Assembly (NCBI GenBank): GCA_963728285.1
Contig: CAVSJR010000001.1
Span: forward strand, 124,001-188,000
DNA from: CAVSJR01 sp963728285
GTDB taxonomy: Bacteria > Actinomycetota > UBA4738 > HRBIN12
Direction of reading: 5' to 3'
Length of the DNA: 64,000 nt
Part shown: piece after piece, positions 18,173-24,535 of the stretch
How the letters are laid out: the number at the start of each line of letters is the position of its first letter
How positions within the stretch are numbered: the stretch's first letter is position 1
Program-made: the position numbers and the translations under genes
Notes under the pieces: generated by a model
What the model saw: the letters and a program-made list of their open reading frames with translations, nothing else
What the model was told of the DNA's origin: nothing
The model's database searches: none

Positions 18173-18427
18173 TCAGGCCGCCGGAAAGATCCGAGGAGAG
18201 TCTCGCTCGCGACGCCGATCGTGCACGCGCAGCACGTATTGCCCTCCCGGATCGTGCTGCCAGCACATCGGCCTCGTGTTGTAACAGGAGAGGACGGTCT
18301 CGCATCCCTCCTCGGCGCACACACGCTTCGTCCGCACGATGCGAGGTTGGCCGGCCGTCGCCGCGCCGATGGGCGTTCCCTGCACGGAGCCCGCTGCGGT
18401 CGGCTCCCAGGATTCCTCCAGCCTCAT
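18173..18427 (-). CDS. Small Cys-rich zinc-binding-like protein (84 aa)
   Basis: The core contains Cys37, Cys42, Cys48, Cys55 and His58 in CAEEGCETVLSCYN and CWQH, a compact C-x4-C-x5-C-x6-C-x2-H pattern that suggests one zinc site. Similar short proteins occur in actinobacteria with no assigned role. ATG 18427 is fixed by GAGGAGG seven bases upstream. A perfect GTTT-N16-GGGAAC promoter lies 79-104 bp upstream, and topoisomerase IB follows 3 bp after its stop. Confidence 0.75.
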   Translation of the reverse strand: MRLEESWEPTAAGSVQGTPIGAATAGQPRIVRTKRVCAEEGCETVLSCYNTRPMCWQHDPGGQYVLRVHDRRRERDSPRIFPAA

Positions 18428-18505
18428 CGAGAACACCTCCTCAGTCCATCGGCCGGCGAGGTCGGCGTGCGGACCTCGAGACGGCTGGCTCAGACGGCTG
18501 GAGAT

Positions 18506-18531
18506 GTTCCCGCCGCGGGGCGCACTCAAAC
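18506..18531 (-). promoter_or_regulatory. SigB/SigF-type promoter of the zinc protein-topIB operon
   Basis: Minus strand GTTT (18531-18528), 16 bp, GGGAAC (18511-18506). It overlaps the end of the upstream ATPase gene. Confidence 0.6.
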
Positions 18532-18945
18532 GGAAGCCACGGGGTCATCGGCGGAGGGTCGCGCGATCTCGAACCACACGCTGGTTCCGCGCGCCCGATC
18601 GACGCCCCACCGAGTGGCGAGCTGATCCACGAGGTAGAGGCCCCAGCCGGACTGCTGGTAGATCGTGGGGGTCGACGCCCCCGGTGGCTCGAACCCGGGA
18701 CCCGGGTCGGATACCTCCACGCGGACCACGTCGGGAGTGAGGCGAACGGTCAACTGGACCCGGGCCTCCGGTCCCAGGTTTCCGTGTCGGACGCTGTTGG
18801 TCACGAGCTCGCTCGTCAGCAGGTGGAGATCCCGGACCAGCTCCGGCGGCAGGACCGGCTCGACGTCGACGAGCGCCCGCCTGGCCAGCGGAACGGCGTC
18901 GGGCGTCGCATCGAGCTCGACCACGTACTCGCGTGAGCTCGTCAC
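18526..18945 (-). CDS. RsbW-like ATP-binding regulator (HATPase)
   Basis: Single GHKL ATPase domain of about 139 aa. N box LLTSELVTNSVRHG, G1 box DPGPGFEP and G2 GWGLYLVDQLATRWG are present, so it should bind ATP. This is the anti-sigma/serine-kinase type (HATPase_c_2). GTG 18945 follows GGAGGG closely; an ATG at 19017 would add 24 Arg-rich residues. It stands apart from the sigma operon 1.6 kb away, so its partner may be the local STAS protein or another one elsewhere. Confidence 0.85.
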   Translation of the reverse strand: MTSSREYVVELDATPDAVPLARRALVDVEPVLPPELVRDLHLLTSELVTNSVRHGNLGPEARVQLTVRLTPDVVRVEVSDPGPGFEPPGASTPTIYQQSGWGLYLVDQLATRWGVDRARGTSVWFEIARPSADDPVASV

Positions 18946-19265
18946 GACCCTCCGTTCCCGGCCGCGATCTCGCGTGCGTCGTCGACGAACTCCAGCCGCC
19001 TGCCGAGGTCTCAACAAGCTCGACCTGGAGCTCGCTCAAGGCATGACCCCTACCCTCGGCCGTGCACGGCTCCCGCCGCCGCACCGTCCTTGGTGCGCAT
19101 CGTTCGGGGACGCGCCGCGCGTAGCGGCGGCCCGGGATGTCGGGCGCACGGGGGCAATGAGGGGAGTCTATCCCCCGGAGGACGGGGCCTCGGGCAGCCA
19201 CTCGCCTCTCGCCCGGGCGGCGAGTGGCTGATCGCGATGGCGGAACGGTGACGCGTGCAACTCCG
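18946..19265. other. Intergenic stretch with one hairpin
   Basis: No supported gene. Open frames here are Arg/Pro-rich shadows. It contains the hairpin at 19195-19230 downstream of the small membrane gene and the region upstream of the ATPase gene, in which I see no SigB-type promoter. Confidence 0.5.
19195..19230 (-). terminator. Perfect 12-bp hairpin after the small membrane gene
   Basis: CAGCCACTCGCC at 19195-19206 pairs perfectly with GGCGAGTGGCTG at 19219-19230 across a 12-base loop. It lies 36 bp past the stop of the leftward 44-aa gene. There is no T-run, as is usual in GC-rich actinobacterial terminators. Confidence 0.5.
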
Positions 19266-19400
19266 TCAGCGCCATCGGGCCCCACGACGCGGGCGCCGAA
19301 CCACGGTCCTCCGCCCGCCGCTCCCTCCGGGCCTGCGGAGGAGGACAACCAGCAGGATGATGACGCCGATCGCGATGAGGACCCAGACCCACGGTTCCAT
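19266..19400 (-). CDS. 44-aa single-pass membrane peptide
   Basis: Reads MEPWVWVLIAIGVIILLVVL followed by a basic tail (LRRPGGSGGRR...), TGA at 19266-19268. One N-out or N-in transmembrane helix with an Arg-rich cytosolic end. Supported by AAGGAG five bases before ATG 19400 and by a perfect GTTT-N16-GGGTAA promoter 36-61 bp upstream. Short proteins of this kind are frequent in actinobacterial stress clusters; function unknown. Confidence 0.65.
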   Translation of the reverse strand: MEPWVWVLIAIGVIILLVVLLRRPGGSGGRRTVVRRPRRGARWR

Positions 19401-19435
19401 GTCAGCTCCTTAGATTGGCCTTCGATGGGCGGCCC

Positions 19436-19461
19436 TTACCCGCGGCGAGCGACGGAGAAAC
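19436..19461 (-). promoter_or_regulatory. SigB/SigF-type promoter of the 44-aa membrane peptide gene
   Basis: Minus strand GTTT (19461-19458), 16 bp, GGGTAA (19441-19436), 36 bp before the ATG. Confidence 0.65.
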
Positions 19462-19654
19462 GTTCGGCCGGTTTCGTCCCGGTCGGGGCTGGGTAGGTCG
19501 TCGGAGTCGGTTCGTCGCCTCGCTATCGCGTCGTTTGGCGGAGCGTGGCGCGACACGGACGCGACCCCTCGCCGGCGGTGATGAATACGGTGCCCCATCC
19601 CGCCGGCGGGGGGTCGACCCATCCCGGCCCGCCCGCAGCATTCGCACGTCGCTC

Positions 19655-19703
19655 GCGGGATCAGCCATCCGCCTTGGTCAATGCGGGATCAGCCCTCCGC
19701 CTT
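19655..19703. repeat. Imperfect 21-bp direct repeat at the end of the DUF6104-like gene
   Basis: GCGGGATCAGCC(A/C)TCCGCCTT occurs at 19655-19675 and 19683-19703, 20 of 21 bases identical, period 28. The right copy contains the stop codon and last codons of the gene; the left copy would encode a second KADG-stop ending. Confidence 0.6.
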
Positions 19704-19862
19704 CGCCAGATAGGAGGCAAAGGCATCGATCGTGGCCGTATCCTGCGGGGAACGCTCCACGAAGGCGACGAGCTGGTCGGCCAGCTCGTTGAAGGTGATC
19801 TGCTCATCGCCTCCGCGGTCGCGCAGTTCGCCGATTCCGAACATCGGTGTCGTGCTGCTCAC
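19689..19862 (-). CDS. DUF6104-like small protein (57 aa)
   Basis: Minus-strand peptide with GIGELRDRGGDEQITFNELA, then DQLVAFVERSPQDTATIDA and FASYLAKAEG. The pattern EL-x-R-RGDE-x-TF-x-LA-x-L-x-FV and a terminal F-x-x-(Y/W)LA matches the DUF6104 family of streptomycetes and relatives, as I recall it. GTG 19862 is preferred (GGGAG nine bases upstream); ATG 19844 gives 51 aa. A perfect SigB-type promoter lies 110-135 bp upstream. Function unknown; predicted cytosolic and helical. Confidence 0.7.
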   Translation of the reverse strand: MSSTTPMFGIGELRDRGGDEQITFNELADQLVAFVERSPQDTATIDAFASYLAKAEG

Positions 19863-19971
19863 ACTTCATCACTCCCTTTTGTCGTTCATCGATCACATCG
19901 CTCGACGCTTCGGATCGACGGTCAGCCGCCCGTCCGGAGCAGCCTGCATGCCGTGCGGAAGCCAGAACCGG

Positions 19972-19997
19972 TTTCCCGCTGAGGCGCGCGGCCAAAC
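19972..19997 (-). promoter_or_regulatory. SigB/SigF-type promoter of the DUF6104-like gene
   Basis: Minus strand GTTT (19997-19994), 16 bp, GGGAAA (19977-19972). Confidence 0.65.
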
Positions 19998-20000
19998 GTG

Positions 20001-20495
20001 CTAGTCGTCGCCCTCGCCGGCGTCATCCGCGCGCATGCCGCGAATCAGCGGGAGCGCGAACCAGAGGGAAGCGATGAGGATCGCGAGGGCGAGGCCGACG
20101 GCCACGGCGGTCGGCATGGAGAAGAGGACGTCCATGATCAGAAAGACGACGGAGGCGAGCCCCAGGCCCATCAACGCGATGCCGGCGATGGACAACCGGT
20201 TGCTGGTGGTCAGGATCTGCTCTTTGTCCCCCTCGCGAAATCGAAGCCGGTGGTAGGACGTCGGGGTCATGAAGAGCACGATCGCGCACGAGGTCGAGAG
20301 CAGGGCGACGACGAACGTGTCCTTCTGCAGGTTCGAGAGATCACCGAACCTATCCGTGAACGGCAACGTGAGCATGAACGCGAGCAACACCTGGACGCCC
20401 GGCAACGCGACCCGGAGCTCGTTCAGCAGCTCGATCAGCTCGCGGTCGAGCCGCTCCTTGCGGTCCTCGCCGTTCTTGCCCTCATCGTCGCTCAC
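20001..20495 (-). CDS. DUF6328-like membrane protein
   Basis: The N-terminal acidic helix RKERLDRELIELLNELRVALPG leads into four hydrophobic segments: VQVLLAFMLTLPF, TFVVALLSTSCAIVLFMTPTS, a long segment around IAGIALMGLGLASVVFLIMD, and AVAVGLALAILIASLWFALPL. This matches DUF6328 proteins of actinobacteria. GTG 20495 gives the family-like N-terminus; an ATG at 20534 would overlap the sigma stop by 14 bp. Either start places it directly behind the sigma factor gene, so it is probably part of the same transcript. Confidence 0.75.
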   Translation of the reverse strand: MSDDEGKNGEDRKERLDRELIELLNELRVALPGVQVLLAFMLTLPFTDRFGDLSNLQKDTFVVALLSTSCAIVLFMTPTSYHRLRFREGDKEQILTTSNRLSIAGIALMGLGLASVVFLIMDVLFSMPTAVAVGLALAILIASLWFALPLIRGMRADDAGEGDD

Positions 20496-20520
20496 CGCGC
20501 CACGATACTCATTCCGGGCG

Positions 20521-21309
20521 TCATCCCGTGGCATCGTCCTCCGACACGGCCTCGCGCAGCTTCGCGAGCGACCGTGCCAGCAGCCGCGACACGTGCATCT
20601 GGGAGATGCCGACCTCCTCCGCGATCTGCGTCTGCGTCAGGCCGCGGAAGAATCGAAGATAGAGGATGCGCCGCTCACGCGTCGGCAGCTCCTTGATGGA
20701 GTCCGCGACGCTGGCCCAGCCCTCGAGGAGCTCGTAGGCCTCGTCCTCCTCACCTGGCTCCTGAACGCCGGATGCGCCGTCATCGGCCGGCGCGTCGAGC
20801 GAGACCGTCGAATAGGCGTTCGAGATCTCCATCGCCTCCAGGACCGACTCCTCGCTCAAGCCGGCGCTTCGGGCGATCTCGGCGACGGTGGGCGATCGCC
20901 CCAGGGTCTGTGACAGCTCCGCCATGACGCGGCTCACCTGCAGGCCAAGCTCCTGCAGGCCTCGCGGTACGCGCAGCGCCCACGTGGTGTCCCTGAAGTG
21001 GCGTTTGAGCTCGCCGACGATGGTCACCGAGGCGAAGGTCGAGAATTTCACCTCGCGAGAGGGGTCGAACCGATCGATGGCCTTGATCAGCCCGACGAAG
21101 GACACCTGGGACAGATCCTCGATCGACTCCCCTCGCCCGTGGAATCGCCGGGCGAGGTACTCCGCGAGCGGCCGGTATCGCAGGACGAGCTCGTCTCGCG
21201 CCGCCGTGTCGTCGGGCAGGCGAGAGAAGAGACGGAGCGATCCATCGTCGTCGAAACGAGACTCCGTGCCGCCGCCTTCGGAGCCTCGGTCGCCGGGAGC
21301 ATGGGGCAT
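20521..21309 (-). CDS. SigB/SigF/SigG-type RNA polymerase sigma factor
   Basis: Group 3 sigma factor of 262 aa. Region 2: YRPLAEYLARRFHGRGESIED, LSQVSFVGLIKAIDRFDPSR, KFSTFASVTIVGELKRHFRD and TTWALRVPR. Region 3: QTLGRSPTVAEIARSAGLSEE. Region 4: LPTRERRILYLRFFRGLTQT, QIAEEVGISQMHVSRLLARS. The STFAS and PR-x-LQEL wording is typical of SigB/SigF of general stress and sporulation. ATG 21309 shares one base with the TGA of the antisigma gene (TGATG), so the two are coupled. It should recognise GTTT/GGGTA promoters, which occur around it. Confidence 0.95.
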   Translation of the reverse strand: MPHAPGDRGSEGGGTESRFDDDGSLRLFSRLPDDTAARDELVLRYRPLAEYLARRFHGRGESIEDLSQVSFVGLIKAIDRFDPSREVKFSTFASVTIVGELKRHFRDTTWALRVPRGLQELGLQVSRVMAELSQTLGRSPTVAEIARSAGLSEESVLEAMEISNAYSTVSLDAPADDGASGVQEPGEEDEAYELLEGWASVADSIKELPTRERRILYLRFFRGLTQTQIAEEVGISQMHVSRLLARSLAKLREAVSEDDATG

Positions 21310-21725
21310 CACGCCGCTCCCCCGGAACCGACCGCGCCCGCGTCGTCGAGGGGCTTCACGAGCCTGACGGATGCCGTGCCGTCCTCCCCGCCGAGGGAGA
21401 CGTCGCCGACGAGCGTGGAGAGGATCGTCCACGCGAGCGATCCCTCGATCCCGGGAGGGGGCCACGCGCCGACCACCCGCTCGGTCCACAACCGAAGCTC
21501 CAACCCGCGCTCGTTCGTCTCCACGCGCATCGAGATGGAGCCGTCCCCGCCGGTCACGAGCATGATCTGGCCGACCGCCTCTTGCGCCGCAAGGCGCAGG
21601 TCGTCGATGGAGTCATACGTCAGACCGACGCGCGCCCCCACGCCCGCCACGATCGTGCGCAGCAGCTGCACGACGCCGGCATCGGCGGGGACGGTGACGG
21701 TCACGAGCCATCCGACGCTGTCCAC
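21309..21725 (-). CDS. Antisigma-type ATPase (RsbW-like) cotranscribed with the sigma factor
   Basis: About 138 aa: VTVTVPADAGVVQLLRTIV, DDLRLAAQEAVGQIMLVTG (N box, degenerate: Gln-Glu-Ala-Val in place of the usual SE-x2-TNA), then EGSLAWTILSTLVGDVSLGG. The typical glycine-rich G1 and G2 boxes are poorly preserved, so kinase activity is uncertain while sigma binding may remain. GTG 21725 is the most likely start; there is no strong ribosome site and a TATAGG -10 would put transcription start at the GTG. Its position directly before the sigma gene supports an antisigma role. Confidence 0.75.
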   Translation of the reverse strand: MDSVGWLVTVTVPADAGVVQLLRTIVAGVGARVGLTYDSIDDLRLAAQEAVGQIMLVTGGDGSISMRVETNERGLELRLWTERVVGAWPPPGIEGSLAWTILSTLVGDVSLGGEDGTASVRLVKPLDDAGAVGSGGAA

Positions 21726-21732
21726 GGAGCCG

Positions 21733-21741
21733 CCTATACTA
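21733..21741. promoter_or_regulatory. Overlapping divergent -10 elements between antisigma and STAS genes
   Basis: TATACT (21735-21740) faces right toward the STAS gene; TATAGG (21738-21733) faces left toward the GTG at 21725. The 36-bp gap between the two starts leaves room for nothing else. No good -35 box is seen on either side. Confidence 0.35.
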
Positions 21742-21761
21742 TCCCGCTGAAGGAGGCACCC

Positions 21762-22106
21762 ATCGACCTCACAGTTGAGATCGGGTCCAAGGATCCGTGG
21801 ACGATCGTCAGTGTCGCGGGAGAGATCGACCTGTTCACCGCGCCGAAGCTCCGCGAGCAGTTCCTCGCAGCCCTCGATGAGGGAACGGAGACCGATCGCC
21901 TCCTCGTCGACCTGACGCGCGTCTCGTTCATGGACTCGACGGGCCTCGGCGTCCTCATCGGGGCGCTGCGCCGGATGAACGAGCGCGACGGCCGGATGGC
22001 CCTGGTCTGCTCGGAGGGGCCCGTGCTCCGAGTGCTGGAGTTGACGCGGCTCAACGAGGTCTTCTCGATCTTCCCGTCGGTCGACGATGCCGCCTCCGGC
22101 GCCTGA
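21762..22106 (+). CDS. STAS-domain anti-sigma antagonist (RsbV-like), apparent ATC start
   Basis: About 114 aa: VEIGSKDPWTIVSVAGEIDL, FTAPKLREQFLAAL, VDLTRVSFMDSTGLGVLIGA. Ser59 in MDSTGLG is the residue phosphorylated in RsbV/SpoIIAA proteins. There is no ATG, GTG or TTG at a usable place. AAGGAGG at 21750-21756 is followed after 5 bp by ATC 21762, which I take as the start; a base-call error in a GTG/ATG is the alternative. It is divergent from the antisigma-sigma operon and overlaps the next ATPase gene by 20 bp. Dephosphorylated, it should sequester an RsbW-type ATPase. Confidence 0.85.
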   Translation: MDLTVEIGSKDPWTIVSVAGEIDLFTAPKLREQFLAALDEGTETDRLLVDLTRVSFMDSTGLGVLIGALRRMNERDGRMALVCSEGPVLRVLELTRLNEVFSIFPSVDDAASGA

Positions 22107-22533
22107 GGCCGTCGGCGTCGCGCCGACGGCCGGCGAGCAGGATTTCCGTCTCCAACTTGCACCCGAGGCCTCACTCATCGTGACGGCGAGGCTGTTCGCG
22201 TCGGGCCTCGCTCGGCTCGCCGGCTGTGGCGAGGAGCGGGTGGAGGACGTCAAGCTCGCGGTGTCCGAGGCGTGCGCGTTTGCGCTGAGCGCCGGCGAGT
22301 TCACGGATTCGCTCACCGTCGACGTTCACAAGGACGCCCATCGACTCACGTTCGAGGTGGGACCGGCGCCGGATGCTCCCTCGGGCGGCGACGACGCGGC
22401 CGCGGCGGCACTGCCGCAGGGCCTGGATCTGGTCCGGCTCATCTTCGACGATGCGCGCGTGACCACGGGGAAGGGCGGGGCCCAGTCGGTCGTCTCATTC
22501 TCCGTGGCGCTCGACGAGGCACCGTCCGGGTAG
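22087..22533 (+). CDS. Second RsbW-like ATP-binding regulator
   Basis: 148-aa protein: APEASLIVTARLFASGLARL, then VEDVKLAVSEACAFALSAGE (N box with SEAC) and ALPQGLDLVRLIFDDARVTT followed by SVVSFSVAL. The order is that of the GHKL anti-sigma kinases, with a weak G1 box. It overlaps the STAS gene by 20 bp, so the two products are made together, as in rsbV-rsbW pairs. Together with the divergent antisigma gene this gives two ATPases for one sigma factor. Confidence 0.8.
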   Translation: MPPPAPEAVGVAPTAGEQDFRLQLAPEASLIVTARLFASGLARLAGCGEERVEDVKLAVSEACAFALSAGEFTDSLTVDVHKDAHRLTFEVGPAPDAPSGGDDAAAAALPQGLDLVRLIFDDARVTTGKGGAQSVVSFSVALDEAPSG

Positions 22534-22672
22534 CTCGACTCCGGATCCCCACACCCACGCCGTCCACGCTCGCCCTCGGACCGGTTCCTCGTCGCGGCGA
22601 ATCGGACACCATCGTCTCCGCCTCGATCGGCGGAACCGTCGCGACGGGGTTCGCGCTCTGCCCACCCGGGAA

Positions 22673-22698
22673 GTTTGGCGGTAGGGCACGATGGGAAA
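22673..22698 (+). promoter_or_regulatory. SigB/SigF-type promoter of the csbD-like operon
   Basis: GTTT 22673-22676, 16 bp, GGGAAA 22693-22698, 51 bp before the ATG. Confidence 0.65.
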
Positions 22699-22749
22699 AG
22701 CAGGCGTGACCCATTCGCCGTGCGGCGGATGGCGGAAGGAGGCACCGAC

Positions 22750-22944
22750 ATGGGTGAGAAGACGGACGATGCAAAGGGCCGCGTCAAGGAGGCCGCAGGC
22801 GACCTCACGGACGACGACCGGCTGAAGCGCGAGGGCAAGATGGATCAGGCCGGCGCGGAGGTCAAGGAGAAGACGAACGAGGCAGTCGACAAGGGCAAGG
22901 AAGCCTGGAAGAAGGTCGAGGAGAAGGTCGACGGGGATAACTGA
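22750..22944 (+). CDS. CsbD-family stress protein
   Basis: 64-aa hydrophilic helical protein: KTDDAKGRVKEAAGDLTDDD, RLKREGKMDQAGAEVKEKTN. This is the CsbD pattern (GR-x-KEAAG-x-LT...G-x-x-x-Q-x-x-G). CsbD is a SigB-controlled general stress protein in Bacillus; biochemical role unknown. AGGAGG precedes ATG 22750, and a perfect SigB-type promoter is upstream, matching the known control of the family. Confidence 0.92.
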   Translation: MGEKTDDAKGRVKEAAGDLTDDDRLKREGKMDQAGAEVKEKTNEAVDKGKEAWKKVEEKVDGDN

Positions 22945-22975
22945 CCGGACCTTGGCCTGAACGAAGGAGGCACCG

Positions 22976-23140
22976 ATGACCGACCACCTTCCCGAACACG
23001 TTCATACCGATGAGCCCGCCCGCGAGCCGAGCACGAGCTGGACCGGCTATGCCGCGGTCAAGTACGGGTTCATCTTCCTGATCGTCGTCGCGATCCTGTA
23101 TTTCGCCGCGACGGTCGTGGTTCCTGCGATCACCGACTGA
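22976..23140 (+). CDS. 54-aa single-pass membrane protein
   Basis: MTDHLPEHVHTDEPAREPST, a WTGYAAVKYG linker and one transmembrane helix (FIFLIVVAILYFAATVVVP). TGA at 23138-23140. GAAGGAGGCACCG before ATG 22976 repeats the ribosome site of the csbD-like gene 31 bp upstream, and the two are probably one operon. Unknown function; acidic, cytosolic N-terminus expected. Confidence 0.7.
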   Translation: MTDHLPEHVHTDEPAREPSTSWTGYAAVKYGFIFLIVVAILYFAATVVVPAITD

Positions 23141-23214
23141 GTAGGTCCACGACGGGGTCCTCGGGCACGCGCTCGCGTGCCTCGGGGATCTCCGGACGCG
23201 GGAGGCGGTTCCCG

Positions 23215-23535
23215 ATGGATGGCTCGAAGACGATTGCGTTGTTGCATCGGCTCGGCGGTGCCCGCGAGCCCGGGCCCTTCCCGGAGCCCGGTCCGCTCCC
23301 CGAGCCGGGGCCCGGCCCGGGGCCTCTTCCTGATCCGGCACCGGGACGCCCACCGCCCCAGCCCGACCCGGCGCCCCAACGCCCCCCCGATCCCGCACCG
23401 AATCCGCCCCGCCCGCCGGACCCCGTACCCGTGCCGCCCCCGCAGCCGGACCCGACGCCCTCCCCACCGCCCGAGCCCGAGCGGCCGCAACCGCTTCCTC
23501 CGCAACCGGACCCGAACCCGGCTCCGCAGGTCTGA
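23215..23535 (+). CDS. Proline-rich low-complexity protein (doubtful)
   Basis: 106 codons that are mostly Pro with Glu/Asp/Gln/Arg in P-E-P-G-P and P-D-P repeats after a short start (MDGSKTIALLHRLGGAREPG). GGAGG lies nine bases before ATG 23215. The opposite strand is open too, with Gly-rich sequence, as expected for GC-rich repeats, so coding is uncertain. If real it would be an extended, spacer-like polypeptide without signal peptide. Confidence 0.35.
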   Translation: MDGSKTIALLHRLGGAREPGPFPEPGPLPEPGPGPGPLPDPAPGRPPPQPDPAPQRPPDPAPNPPRPPDPVPVPPPQPDPTPSPPPEPERPQPLPPQPDPNPAPQV

Positions 23536-23610
23536 GTCGCGGCCTCGAGGCCGGTCGCGGACGAGGGCACACGGGTGCGGGAGGCGGGGTAGCTGAGAGA
23601 AGGGTCACGT

Positions 23611-23997
23611 ATGCCGACGACGAAGCAGGATCTCCCGGGAACGATTCAGCGGTCTCCCGCGAAAGCCCAACGAACCTACGCGAAGGCGCACGACAACGCC
23701 GTGGGGGAATACGGCGAGGGTGAGCGCGCACACAGGACCGCGCTCGCCGCCTTGAAGTACTCCTTCGAGAAGGTCGGCGATCACTGGGAGCCAAAGAGGG
23801 GGAAGGGCCCTTCGGACCCGCGAGCGGCCTCTCGTTCGAGGAACGGACGCACGAGCGGCAGGAGCTACGGCGGCGTGGACGTGTTCGGCCACTCGAAGAA
23901 GGAGCTCTACGAGCGCGCGAGGAAGCTCGGAGTGCAGGGGCGCTCGTCCATGTCGAAGGAGGAGCTCGCCGCCGCAATCGCGCGGAAACAGCGATGA
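23611..23997 (+). CDS. ChaB-domain protein with C-terminal Rho_N/SAP-like module
   Basis: 128 aa. The first 65 residues, DLPGTIQRSPAKAQRTYAKA then ALAALKYSFEKVGDHWEPK, are the ChaB fold found beside cation transporters and in stress clusters. After a basic linker, HSKKELYERARKLGVQGRSS and MSKEELAAAIARK form a helix-extended-helix nucleic-acid-binding module like the N-terminus of the H1-like protein. AGAAGGG lies before ATG 23611. Predicted cytosolic; role unknown. Confidence 0.88.
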   Translation: MPTTKQDLPGTIQRSPAKAQRTYAKAHDNAVGEYGEGERAHRTALAALKYSFEKVGDHWEPKRGKGPSDPRAASRSRNGRTSGRSYGGVDVFGHSKKELYERARKLGVQGRSSMSKEELAAAIARKQR

Positions 23998-24031
23998 TGA
24001 CGGGATCCGACCGGGTGCGACGATGGCGATG

Positions 24032-24416
24032 CTAGTCCGAGCGTCCCTCGACTCCGCCGCCCTCGCGCGTGGAACCCTGCGTCCGGTCGAGCGGCTCCTC
24101 GACCACAAGGGCATCGGCATCCTCGCGCCCCTTCGGAGCGGCGTTCGATCACGGGATCGGCGGCGCTTGACGACAGCTCCCGGCCGGGACGGGGAGGCTC
24201 GAGGCCCGAGATGCCGCCGATGAAGGCCCCCACTCCACCCATGAAGATCGCACCGGCCACCACCGAGCCCCAGATCGCTCGGGCGCCCTCGAATGCGATC
24301 GAACCGATCAGCCACCCGATGAGCGCTCCTGCGACGATGCCCACGACCGCGCCGAGCCACAGATGGCGCCCGGCTCGCCGGCCCACGTCCTCGCCGTTGC
24401 CCGGAGCACCGCTCAT
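24032..24416 (-). CDS. Two-helix glycine-rich membrane protein (frameshifted tail)
   Basis: HLWLGAVVGIVAGALIGWLI and GSVVAGAIFMGGVGAFIGGI are two Gly-rich membrane segments (glycine-zipper type). The single-frame reading then runs into Arg-rich sequence overlapping the ChaB gene. One base near 24115 restores ALVVEEPLDRTQGSTREGGG and a TAG at 24032-24034, which removes that overlap; this is my preferred end (about 127 aa). A GTTA-N15-GGGTAC promoter variant lies 66-90 bp upstream. Unknown function, probably stress-related membrane protein. Confidence 0.65.
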
Positions 24417-24481
24417 CGGGACGTCGTTCCGCCGACCATCGTGTGCACCATGAACTCCCCTCCGCTTGGTCGGTCATGGTC

Positions 24482-24506
24482 GTACCCGCGAGGAGGCGGC
24501 CCTAAC
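24482..24506 (-). promoter_or_regulatory. Variant SigB/SigF-type promoter
   Basis: Minus strand GTTA (24506-24503), 15 bp, GGGTAC (24487-24482), 66 bp before ATG 24416. One mismatch and one base shorter spacer than the perfect sites. Confidence 0.4.
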
Positions 24507-24535
24507 CGCGGCCGGAGCCAGAGCCGGCGGCCCGC

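Noticed and set aside
23130..23570. Gly-rich 146-codon frame on the minus strand
   Set aside because: Complement of the proline repeat region and overlapping the 54-aa gene stop; no ribosome site.
23567..23592. GGGTAG before the ChaB gene as a SigB-type -10
   Set aside because: The -35 position reads GCAC at the 16-bp spacing, so only half of the motif is present.
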